The notes beneath the pieces are model-generated. The model did not search any database, was not told where the DNA came from, and was given only the letters and a program-made list of their open reading frames with translations. A stretch of DNA of 64,000 nt. Source: Cercospora beticola (lineage: Eukaryota > Ascomycota > Dothideomycetes > Mycosphaerellales > Mycosphaerellaceae). Location: NCBI RefSeq assembly GCF_033473495.1, contig NC_088939.1:930001-994000 (forward strand). The letters are read 5' to 3'. Positions 50,153-60,372 of this stretch are shown one piece after another. Numbering within the stretch: the stretch's first letter is position 1; each line of letters starts with the position of its first letter. The position numbers were made by a program, and so were the translations under genes.

Positions 50153-52140
50153 CTCTCCAGGTCGCGAGTTGCCAGAATGCTAACGAATGCAGATATGCCC
50201 GGGAGATATATCTTGAGGCGAGGCAGAGATATGCAGTCTTGCACTCCATCTCTGCCCACTGCAGCTCCTGTACGCCATTCAGAGTCAATCTCCCGGCCAA
50301 CACGACGACTCGTTGGGCCAGAGTGTGTGTTGAAACGCCTGTGACTCCGCCAAATTCATCTCCTGAATGCCATCGACAGTTGATCTGCCGGCCGACAAGA
50401 TCAATTGTTAGGGCCAGAGAGTGTGTCAAATGGCTTATTACTCTGCCAAATGCAGCTCTTGGATGCCATCACGAACAAATCTGCCGGCCAACAAGATGGA
50501 TCTTGAGGGCCAGAGAGTGTGTCAAATGGCCTGTAACTCTGCCAAATACAACTCCTCTACGCCAACCAGAGTCAATGTGCCGGCCTACACGACGACTCGA
50601 CGGGTCGGGGAGCGTGCAAATTGCTCGTAACTCTGTTCCGAAATCATCTCTCAATGCCACTCAACGTGGATCTGCCAGCCAACGGGACAGATCATTTTGC
50701 CTGAGAGCATATGAAATTCCCTGTATCTCTGCTCAAATTCATTCCTGGCTGCCACCGATGGTAAATTTGCTAGCTGTCAACAAGATCAAGTTGCCTGAGA
50801 GCCTGCCAAATCACTCGTAACTCTGCTTCCAAACCAGGTTTGAATGCCACTTGGCGTGGATGTGCCAGCCATCGAGACGAGTCATTTTGCCTGAGAGTGT
50901 GCCAATTTGTCTGTATTCCTGCTTGGATACATTCTTCGCTGCCACCGAAAGGAAATCTGCCAGCCAACAAGAAGAGTTATGCTGCCTGAGAGCGTCCAAA
51001 ACCGCTCGTAACTCTGCTTCAAGTTCGTCGTTCCATGCCACTTGGCGTGGGTATTCCGGCCGAAGCTCGAATTCCTGTGGCCTGGGAGCAGAGAAATCTG
51101 GCTCCATCTCTGCTCAAATACATTCCTGGCTGCCACCGAGAGTAAACCGGCCAGCCATCAAGAAACGTCGTTTCGTCTGAGACTGTGACAAATCGCTCGT
51201 AACTCTGCATCAAGATCTTCTTGGACGCCACTCGTCGTGGCCACGCCGGCCAACGAGCAAAGTCATGTTGCCTGAGAGCAGGCAAAATTGGCTCCATCTC
51301 TGCTTAAATGCGTTCTTGCACGCTGTCTAGGGTAGAACTGCTGACCAACAGCGAGTAAAACAGCAGAAACGAGCGCATCAACCAAGGTGCGGGCTACCAA
51401 GCCAACGAGCAGAAATTGCTCAAGCGAGTGAAGGAGCTGGAAAAGCAGAAGGACCAACTGAAGCAGGAAAAGACGCAATTGGTGGAAGCGATGGACAAGG
51501 CCGCGAGAGATTCGTATTGTCCGAGAGAGTGAGTAATCGCCTGTAACTCTGCTTGAATGTAACTCCAGGTGCCATTCGGAGCAGAAATGCGGACCAAGGA
51601 GACCAATATTGACGGCTGAGAGCGTCTTGTACTCCCCTCGTCTCTGACCAAATGTGTCACTCCATGATACTTCAGGTGAGAACACAGCCCAGCGAGGATA
51701 TATGTTCAGCCCAGAGAGCGTGTGGAATCGGCTCTTTCTCTGTCTAACGAAGCTCACAGAAGCCACTTGAATAGGAATCGACTTGCTAACAAGAGCACTC
51801 GTTTTGCCTGGGAACGTAGCCATCTTGCCTGGAAGCTTGTCAAATTGCCGCTGTCTCTTCTCAACTGTTTTCCTGATTGCTGCCCAGGGTGGATCTTTGA
51901 ACCACTGAGAAGAACCACTTGATCAGAGAGCATATGGGATTCCTTCTTTCTCTACCTCGACGCATCGACTAGTTGCTAACGAGGACCGAAATTGCTGACC
52001 AATGAGAACAAGCCTCTTGTCCGAGAGAGTGGCAAATCGTTCCTGTCTATGTCCAAAGATCGAGTTGTAACTGGTGGGCTTCTCTATCAACACTGTCCTT
52101 TCTGATCAACAGAACTAACGGTAAAGCAAGGCCTTGGAGG
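50153..52140. repeat. Degenerate tandem array, 95-96 bp unit with dimeric (190-191 bp) order
   Basis: About 20 diverged copies in tandem. Using the block CTCTGC as anchor, copies start near 50153, 50250, 50345, 50441, 50537, 50631, 50727, 50821, 50917, 51012, 51108, 51203, 51298, then after an interruption 51547, 51642, 51738, 51855, 51950 and about 52046. Spacing is 94-97 throughout except the two interrupted copies. Shared blocks per unit, in order: CTCTGC, TGCCA, TGCC(G/A)GCCAAC, TTGCCTGAGAG, AAAT. From 50631 to 51298 two subtypes alternate: one preceded by CTCGTAA with GCCACTTGGCGTGG, one preceded by CTGTAT/CTCCAT with GCTGCCACCGA. One copy contains a 14-bp palindrome CAAGATGGATCTTG at 50492-50505. 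A unit of 95-96 is not a multiple of three, so it is not a coding repeat. Not recognised as a known element. Confidence 0.9.
51359..51532 (+). other. Coiled-coil coding fragment interrupting the 95-bp array
   Basis: A stop-free run between TAA at 51356 and TGA at 51530 that breaks repeat periodicity (249 bp between anchors instead of 95). It reads NERINQGAGYQANEQKLLKR, then VKELEKQKDQLKQEKTQLVE, then AMDKAARDSY, a strongly heptad-like charged coil unlike the flanking repeats. It is flanked by AG (AAAACAG, near 51363) and by GTGAGT at 51529, which look like splice ends. Probably a captured or relic exon fragment; no start codon and no parent gene seen. Confidence 0.5.
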
Positions 52141-52735
52141 TTCGATTTCATCTTCAATTGCTTGCAGAAGTCTCCTTAAGCGGTGTGTTCAGCGAAGCTA
52201 CTGTATCCCCAGGCCTTGTAAGTACAGCACATGGCATTCTCGGAGTCAAACAGAAGCAACTTAATATAGTTAGTTTCTCGCATGATGTTGGCACCGATCC
52301 CGTCTCGAGCTCTTCGAATCGTGGTATCTCGTCTCGTGAAGGTGTCCTGGATCAGGTCGCGATGAGACATGTGCTTGCCAGATGGATCTGAGACTTCGTG
52401 TACAAGATCTTTGTACCTGGGCCTCTTCCGCGCATCGCGCGTAGGATTGTATCTCTTTACAAGGAAATGAAGCCTCGTCCTTGGTCGGCGGAAGCTTGGT
52501 ATCTCGAGGATCTCGGCGGGGATTGTCGAAGCGGCGTGAAGATGATGAAGTTGAATACCATTTCAGCTTCGAAACGACTTCGCGGAGGAGACCATTCGGA
52601 CCTTCAGATAACGAGAGAAATACACACCTTGCTCAATGACCGCGGCACTGCATGTCCAAAACGACCTGGCTGGTGCGCAGGCCTGGGTTCAAAACAAATC
52701 TGCATTTTCACCTATACTCTCCTCTCAAATCTACC
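52141..52735. other. Intergenic between repeat array and CYP504-type gene
   Basis: No exon or RNA gene recognised. Probable 3' UTR of the P450 gene toward the right end. Confidence 0.4.
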
Positions 52736-54432
52736 CTACTCAAAAACCCCCTCCCCCTCCTTCCTCTCCAAAATCTCCCTTAGAACCTTCTCATTCCTCG
52801 GCACAAACTTCACCTCATACTTCTCCGGCATAGTAACCAAACTCGTAGGATCCGAACTCCCCCTCACAGGATGAACATCCACATCGCCCTTCTCCCCCAC
52901 AATCTCAAAACACGACAACATCCTCATAAAAGCCAAATACAACTCCCGATTCGCCAGTAGCGAACCCGCACACATCCGATACCCCATACCATACGTAAAC
53001 AATGGAGCATCAGGTTGTTCCAACCATCTCTCAGGTCGAAACTCTTCAACATCATCACCCCAAACTGCTTCATCCATATTGCAACTCCACGCATTGAGGA
53101 AAATCGTCGTACCAGCTGGAATAAGTTTCCCTTCATAAGTAATATCGCGAACTGTAGCCCGAGGAAGAGCAAGTCGAAGAACAGTATAATACCTCAAAGA
53201 CTCCTTGACCAGAGCCATCACATATTCGCATTTCATATCATCGTTCTCATCACAGAGAATCTGCTCCGCAGAATCATCGTACATTTTTCGAATTTCTTCG
53301 ATAGCTTTGGCTTGAATATCTGGTCGTTGACCAAGCAAAGCAATAGCCCATTGCATTAATGTCGTGATAGTATCGAGGCCACCTGAGAGCATAGTGAGAG
53401 AAATGCTTGTGAGTTCTTCTTTATTGAGACGGGCTTCTTTATCCAGGATGACGTTCGCTTGAATGCAAGGTTTGTGGTTACCTTTTTCCATTCGGTCGTC
53501 GAGATCTTGGTTGAGTTTATTGAGATAGACGTCTCGGCGACGGCGCATTTCGCCGGCTTTTCGCGTGCCGAAGCTGAATGGGTTGAGACGCAGTAAGGGG
53601 ATGTAGTCTTGGAGGTTTCCTGTGGTGGAGCGGAAGCGGGAGATCTCATCTTCGACGTGGGTGATTTCGTGGAAGAGGGCGTTTTCGCTGTCGCCCATGC
53701 GGGTGCCCCAGTTGAGGGTTAGTGAGAGGCTCAGAGATAGGCGTTGGATGAGTGGCATTGGGTCGATGGGTTTTGCGCCTGCGGAGCCATATTTGAAGGC
53801 TTCGCGGACGAAGGAGAGGGTTTCGACATCGAGATGAGGGATGTAAGTCTGTACGCTGGGCTTGTTGAGTGCTGAGGCGGCACCTTTTCTGTTGATCTGT
53901 GAGCAATTGTTCAAATGCCGTGCAAATCGACGAGCTTTACTCACCTTCTTCGTTTCAGCGAGTCGGAGAAAGGACTTGTCCCAATAGTGGTGCCCGCTGT
54001 ATTCGACAGCACTTTGTGAAACTACGCATTCTATCAGTTTGTGCAATATTCATCGACTCCCGACTATGGGCTTACCGTGTAGAAGACTGGCCTCGAACTC
54101 AATGCCTGACTATGCTGGCCAAAGATCACTCGCGCCGACTCCGCACTATTGACCACAATTACGGGAATATTGCCGAGCTGAATCTGATACACCGGTCCAT
54201 ACTTCTTCGCCCACTGACGATACTTCTCGGCCGCATTGACGCGAATATCTGCAATGTTCCCGATAATCGGCAATCCTGCTGGTCCAGTAAAGCTAGGAAG
54301 CCGGGCTTTATGACGGACGAGCTCATTTGATACTACGTAGATGAGTGGCAAGAGGAAGAGAAGCACAATGAAAGATCGCAAGCTGTGTTCGATCAGCTGC
54401 TGTTGCAGGAATTGGACTGAAGAGGAAATCAT
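52736..54432 (-). CDS. Cytochrome P450, CYP504-type (phenylacetate hydroxylase-like)
   Basis: ER-bound monooxygenase. Three exons: 54432-54076, 54021-53945, 53888-52736; introns of 54 and 56 bp; 528 residues. Seen: N-terminal anchor (about 18-36); FTGPAGLPIIGNIADIRVNA; FHKVLSNTAGTTIGTSPFSD completed across intron 1; KRRRKGAASALNKPSVQTYI across intron 2; the I-helix region SLTMLSGGLDTITTLMQWAI; ExxR in KESLRYYTV; FRPERW; heme loop FTYGMGYRMCAGSLLANREL with Cys at about residue 451. The TIGTSPFSD, RRRKGAASALN and GMGYRMCAGSLLANRELY segments are characteristic of the CYP504 family, whose Aspergillus members (phacA, phacB) hydroxylate phenylacetate or 3-hydroxyphenylacetate. Ortholog identity and substrate are not fixed. 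A regulator gene lies next to it. Confidence 0.88.
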
Positions 54433-54850
54433 GGTGCCTGCTCGTGCTGCTTCTGCGAGGAGAGGTCGAAGTGAGCTCTCTTTGTGAAGCTTACCTACAC
54501 TGCGACCTTATAGGGCCATCTCATTGCTGGCGGGCGTGTAGCTGTGGCAGCCGCTCTATGCGGAGAGCTCGAGTACTTGAACACTTTCCGTCGCGGACGT
54601 GATTCCTCATGGTTCCGCAATCCAGCAGATGTGGCTTCGCAAGGAAGGTGGAGTGCGGTATCAATTCCGCCGCGTGCGGACAGAAGTCGTGGTTGCCGCC
54701 ACGACCTTGGGCAAGATGCTTTCCAAACAACGTCTGCCCAAGATTGAGGGCGACGAGGCTGAAATGTTCGTGCGAGCGTAACTTGTGTTCATACTGGGGC
54801 TCATTCTGGTCCTATCTTCCCACATTATCTCATGTCATCTGAACACGCGT
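54433..54850. other. Promoter of the CYP504-type gene / 3' side of the regulator gene
   Basis: About 420 bp between two minus-strand genes. No motif identified with confidence. Confidence 0.4.
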
Positions 54851-57800
54851 TCACACCGCCGAGGCAGCTTCACCCAAATCTCGCAGCAGCTGAATCAAAT
54901 TCTCCACCATTGCAGGTCGCTGCGGTCTGGGAGGAGCTTGCGAGCCTCTTGAATCTGGTGGACTGCTTGCTGGAGTGAGGGCTTCGATGATGGCATCCAT
55001 AGCCCTTTTCGGCTCATCGAGAGGCACAACCTCGCGCTGCCTGAGCGCAGCTGCTGTCTCTGGATTTCGATCGACAGCATTGAGCATTGGGCTTCTTTGA
55101 CTTGCATTCACTTTCGCGATTGAGCCGCGAGGGAAAGTTGAATGCGCTGAGATCACAGCCCGGCCCTTGTTGAGATTGATGAATTGGTGTCGTTCGACGG
55201 CCGTCAGCTCCTCGTCATTGCCATCAAGGTGGACGAGCTGGCCTTCATAATCAATGGGAGGGCCGCAATCGACATGCACCTGCCCTTGCTGTCCAGTCCG
55301 CGTAGAGTAGGCCCCATGTCGTTGCTCAAGAGCAACGGCTTTCGCAAGCACGCCATACACCCAGAAGGTCAAGCCGGCATGATATAGCACAACCGCGTTG
55401 AAGTCCCGCAGCCAAGGAGTGTCTGGCGCACCAACTGAAGATGCGTTGGGGCTCAAGCCAGCCGGTCTACGCGCAGCTCTGAGTACCTGACCAGCGTGCC
55501 AAACAGCTTGTCGGCAAGCAGGCGATTGGAACCATTGCTTCAGAGCCGGCATTACCCTTCGAGCCTCGTCCTCTCCTTCCTTCCCAGCAAGCAGCTGTAG
55601 ATCCTCGAAGGCCACGCACAAGTTGATGCGAAGCAGTTGGGATACCATGTGAACCTCCTTCGGCACAAATACTTCCCAGCTCTCGATCGCCACGTAGAAT
55701 GAGTCCATAAGTCTGGTTATCTCGTGACTTTTTGAGGCTGCAAGATTGGTACCAGCCCAAGGGATCTCCCTGCTTTGTGCCTTGTTCGCTGAGCTGATCT
55801 GTGTGTACTCCCATGCAAGGCAGAAATGACTCATCAACACCAGATAGAGGCTGAGCTCGAGGTCAATTTGACTCTTGACTGAGCCGAGAGTAGAAGCATC
55901 ACACATGCTCGAAACGAAGGACGAAATGTGAACGGCTCCAAAGCGACGTGCGTAGTATTGATCGCGCCACTCTTCGGGATTCTGGGCTCGCCAGAGTGCT
56001 GTTGGCGCGGGCAGCTCCAAAGTGACTTCTGAGTAGGCCAGCAACGGCGGTGTTTGAAAAGCCACGGAAAGCTGTACGCTGTGCAAGAACAGGTGGTAAG
56101 CGAGCCTCTTGAACGATTCCGCCTCTACCCAGTCACGCCACTTGCGCTCCAGCTGCTCAGGCGTATCCGTGGGTAAGGGATGTTCCGTCGGCCTTCTCGA
56201 CCTTCTGAATCTGCCAGCTCTGCGAAGCATTGTGATGAGCGGCAGTGCTGATCCTTCCGCTAGCTCCATGATCCTTTTATCACCACTCCAAGTTCCAATG
56301 CCAAGTGCAAGCGCATATGTCTGCAGGGCCGCTAATTTACGCGTATTGTTGCTGTCTGCTTCAAACATCTCATGCAGCGCCACGCGCGCCTTTTCGTATA
56401 GAGCGTAACCAAAGCGCTGCGCATGACTTGATCTCCCAAGGATGGCGCCGGATGCGATCATCAAGGTAAGACATTCGGGTATCGATTCGGAGGGCTTGAA
56501 AGTCGGGAGGTGTATCCAGCTGTCGATGCTGTGCTCCATCACTAGCAGAAAGTCGTTGAGGAAGACGTCTAGGACTCTGTAGATAATAGGTCAGCATAAA
56601 GCTTGTTCTTCAAGATATAGCAGATCGGTACCTCGTAGACGGGAAGAGCGCGACGATCTTTTGATAGTTGACTTTGTCGCTTTCGGCGAGCAAGAGTGCC
56701 ACAATACGATCTCGTTCTCGCGACTCCAGAGGGGCTATGAGGGCGATCTGCTTGGGTTTTGGTAGCTTACCATCGGGCCCACGACTGTCCATCAACACAG
56801 AGGCTAGAATGTGATCCTGATTGCCTTTTTCATGATTCGGGATCCATCTCCATGCTGAACGAGAATATGCCGCAACGCTGAGGTTGATGCTATCTTCGAT
56901 CGAAGGCGTGCTGACTTCGGACATCTGAGAGGGCTCGGAAGGTCTTTCGAATGGCTGTGGAACGAGGGACGGATCCAACCATCCTCCCCATTCACCTTTC
57001 AGTACGGCATCAAGGTCGCCAAAATTTATGTTCAAGTCCTGGCCAAAATCCATGAGGTCACGACTATGGTAGTCCTGCGCCCAATTTTGCTGCGATTGTG
57101 GGTGCGTAGGAAGGTGCATAGGATCTCCAGGTTGAACAACGGAGCTCAGGAAGTCGATAAGAGAGTGGTCTTGATTCGCTTCAAGGCTGAGATTCGGACC
57201 AGGTATATTCGGCCTTGGTGCGGCTCTGTCGCCTTCAAACGTAGGAGCAGTAGTAGGGTCTCGGTATGTAGGCTGGGCAGGGGCCGAGCTATATGCAGGC
57301 GGCGGAGTCGCTTGCGACTGCCCTGGCGACGAAGTCCAGCGAGTGACTGGAGACACACGATCTACTGCTCGACTGGCAGTCGCGTCACCAGCGTCGACGC
57401 GGCATTCTAAACCCTTGGCTCGACATCGTTTGCCTAACAAGAATGGTGACAGGTAAGCATATATCCTGCAAACACCTCGACCCTACGGACAGATGTCTTA
57501 TCATGTCAATGTAGGTCGAGGTTGGTTGGGCCGAGGAACAGGCAGGGACGACCGATGCATGTTGGCGATACGCACAAGGCTTGACTTGATCACACTTCAC
57601 CTTGATCGTTGCGCAAGCGGAGCAGGCCTGAGAGGCTCGGATCTTGCGCTTCTTGCCGGACTCTTCAGTCGCAATGTGGAGAGTGGCATGGCGTTTCAGC
57701 AAGTCTCTGTGGCGCTCATCAGCTAAGAGGTCCCCATGATTACACGGCCTGCTGCGCAGTGGCGGCCGTGGACGGTAAATGTGGTCACCATCGGGATGAT

Positions 57801-58188
57801 GACCCGGGCTTCTGCAGAGCTGATCAACCGGTAGGGCACAGCGATGGATAGAATTTTGGGCACCGGGAAGTCAAGCTTGACGGGCCATTGGCGAACGATG
57901 CCGCATGGGTGAGAGGGATGGGATACAAGTACTTACGCTCGAGCGAACGTCTTGCCGCATTCAGTGCATTTGAAGGGCTTTTCGTTGGTGTCTGTGTTGT
58001 AGCGATATCAGCACGCGCAAGGGGAGAAGTTGCGAGCGGTTCTCAGGCTTACGGCTACGAAAGTGCCTAGCGAGGTGATCGATGCGTCCGTAGGTCTTGC
58101 GACAGATGTTGCAGACAAACGGGTTGCCGGCATTGCTCGACTGCTGCTTCCTGGGCTGCAGATCCGGATTCGAGTCTGGCATCGACAT
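54851..58188 (-). CDS. Fungal transcription factor with two C2H2 fingers plus Zn2Cys6 cluster
   Basis: Nuclear regulator. Five exons: 58188-58053, 57991-57937, 57706-57576, 57433-56632, 56576-54851; introns of 61, 230, 142 and 55 bp; 949 residues. Seen: C2H2 finger 1 FVCNICRKTYGRIDHLARHF then RSHTNEKPFKC across intron 1; finger 2 CTECGKTFARADLLKRHATL then H, completed across intron 2. The Zn2Cys6 cluster CSACATIKVKCDQVKPC continues with KRCRAKGLEC, completed across intron 3 (donor GTGCGT). A Pro/Ser-rich linker follows, then a fungal-specific middle homology region at about 375-700 (VLDVFLNDFLLVMEHSIDSW, ESFKRLAYHLFLHSVQLSVA). The C-terminus ends GEAASAV. An in-frame ATG at 58281 could extend the N-terminus by 31 residues. 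Combined C2H2/Zn2Cys6 factors are a known fungal class. Position upstream of a CYP504-type gene suggests a possible pathway regulator. Confidence 0.88.
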
Positions 58189-59931
58189 GATCACGTGTGG
58201 GCAAGAGCGACTGGACTGGACGTGGATGTGGTCGTTGCACCGCTCGTTCCTGGCTGCTGTGCGGCGGGCGACACGGATCAATGGGGAGTAGCAGACGGGC
58301 GAGGTGGGCGAGGGCGAAGGAGATATGTCTCCACCGCCACGAACCTCTGCAGCGCGGCCGATGGCAGTAGAAATGGAGATTCGAGCATCGAGACGCGGAC
58401 TTTTCGCAGCGCAGACGACGCTGCAATGGCGCGCAGAGTCGTCGTCGTCCGCCAGTCGCGCCCGAAGATTACCAAGTGGCGCGAAGGGAGATCGCTCTCA
58501 CTGCTCGACCTCTGAGAACCACACTGCTTGGCGTGGTTCGCGCCTGGCCCTGCGTGGACCCTGCCGCCGGGCGGTAGTCAGCGTTTCGCTACTCATCACC
58601 ACCGCGACAACCTCTCCTCGTCCGTCCTCACTGTCGGCGGCCGCCCCATACCGCTGGACGACACGCCGACCGGGGAGGCATGGCGCCTGGGACGTGGCCG
58701 AGTCGCTCGGGAGGCGAGTGCTCCCAAATTAGTCAGGCCGCTTTCTAGCCCTCGCCCTCTCCGCAGTGCTCCTAGTGCTCGGAGCACACTCGTCCATGTC
58801 GCGAAGGAATTCTCGCCGAATGTTGTCACTTCTGGATAACACAGGCGGGAGCGCCTCGACTCGAAGCAGACATTCACTTCGGTGGCGCCTGATGGTGAAA
58901 CATCGGCTGAATGTGGTCCGCGCGGCCCGACGCTTGCAGAACGCGTCGTACTCGTCGTAATGCTGCTATCGACCTCACTACTGCATCGCAACCGCCGCTT
59001 GAGGAGGCATACATATGAGCCGCCGCGCCATCTGCGAGCGCTGCTGTCTCAACGATGACGAGTCCTCGCCGCAACCCTCTTCGCCAAGCCCAGCACTACG
59101 TATGAAGTCTACGCGTGAAAGCCATTGGCCGTGTCGACTTGCTCTGTTCTTGAGCTGATCGTCGAGCGGAAATGGACATTGCAAGTCTGCCAGGGTGTTC
59201 TGTGGAAGTCTGTGGCTATCAAAAACGACAAGATGGACTAGCTTCTAAAGTCAGCGGAGCCCAAAACCTGTGCCACAGAAAGGATCCGGTTCTGCCGTGC
59301 AAACAAGCACCACAAGTCCTACGATTTTCGGATCCAGGACAGACGAAATGCTTGCTCGTTAGTCGAGCATCCGACCAAATCGAGCGATTTCCAAACAGTC
59401 TACCACCTGCCGAAGTGTATACCATATTGCACCGAAGTCACTTCGAACCTCTTTCCATGTTCCGCCTGGGGGAGGTTGCTCGGAAGCAAAAAGAAGCGGG
59501 TCCGAACCTCGGATCATAAACGAAGCGCACGCATCAGCCCGCCAGGAATGTTGACTAACCGTGAAGTAGACGTGACTACCGTATGGAAAGACACCTTGCC
59601 GGCTGTAATTTCATCACGACAGACTGTATCTCCGTACCAGGATACATCCGATGCAGCCGATCACGCAACGGAGCCTTCCAATGCCCAGGCAGAAACAGGA
59701 GTGACAATGTGAGCTCTAGAAGGCGTACTGCGCGACTTGCAACGAAAGTTCTGAAACCCCAAGAATTGCATGTCGCGACCGTCTATCTAGAACTCCACAA
59801 TTCGGAAACAGCACACAGCAAAATCACTCAATCACGCCGACCCGCATACACACCGCCCTGTTGCTTCTGCAACCCCCTGAGACCTGAGCCCTCTTCCTGC
59901 CCTCTTCCTGCCCTCTTCCTGCTGCCCTGCC
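58189..59931. other. 1.7-kb intergenic region
   Basis: Upstream of the C2H2/Zn2Cys6 factor and downstream of the small secreted protein. Many short overlapping frames, none convincing. A threefold direct repeat of CCCTCTTCCTG lies at about 59889-59921, immediately 3' of the secreted-protein stop codon. Confidence 0.4.
59889..59921. repeat. Three tandem copies of an 11-bp unit
   Basis: CCCTCTTCCTG repeated three times, followed by partial copies (ctgccctgccc). It sits in the 3' UTR of the small secreted protein gene on the other strand. Confidence 0.7.
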
Positions 59932-60372
59932 CTAAAGGGTTGGCTGCACTGGATAACTCTGGTCTGGCACCACGACTTTCCCAGACTGCAATTGCACATC
60001 GGTGTAAGCAGGGTAGACAATCTTCTGTCCCTTCACCACGCTGAGCGTCTGAAACCCAGCGTCCTCGCCGAATTGTCCCGACCAAATAGATCCAACGGTG
60101 AATGCGCCGCAAACGGGCCCTTGGTAGGTCTTGCGAGCTGGCGGATCTTCCAGAGATCCGGAGACGGAGTAGGAGCATGGCGTTGCCGCGCTACCATCGT
60201 TGGTGTTGACCGCAAAAGAGTACGAGCATGGGCCGCCATCGGTTGCGCATTGGCGTCGGAAGCCCTCGATGGTCCAGGTTGGAGGAGCAGATGCGGAGGG
60301 TTGCGGAGCTGGCAGGGCCAAAGCGCTGCTGGTCAAGGTTGCCAGCAGGACGACGACGGTGGAGAACTGCAT
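59932..60372 (-). CDS. Small secreted cysteine-containing protein
   Basis: Single exon, 146 residues from the ATG at 60372; the frame is open upstream to 60522 but the signal peptide fits only the later ATG. Seen: signal peptide MQFSTVVVLLATLTSSALA, a short Pro/Ser/Ala linker, then one compact domain with four Cys (RRQCATDGGPCSYSF, TPCSYSVSGS, GPVCGAFTVGS) and FQTLSVVKGQKIVYPAYTD near the end. This matches a widespread ascomycete small secreted protein family, some members of which are annotated as hypersensitive-response inducing; activity here is not inferred. Two disulfides are likely. Confidence 0.75.
   Translation of the reverse strand: MQFSTVVVLLATLTSSALALPAPQPSASAPPTWTIEGFRRQCATDGGPCSYSFAVNTNDGSAATPCSYSVSGSLEDPPARKTYQGPVCGAFTVGSIWSGQFGEDAGFQTLSVVKGQKIVYPAYTDVQLQSGKVVVPDQSYPVQPTL

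Noticed and set aside
50239..51823. Open frames of 60-193 codons on both strands inside the repeat array, with recurring WLA/ALRQ-like strings
   Set aside because: They recur only because the DNA repeats. A unit of 95-96 bp shifts the frame each copy, and there is no start, splice or composition support.
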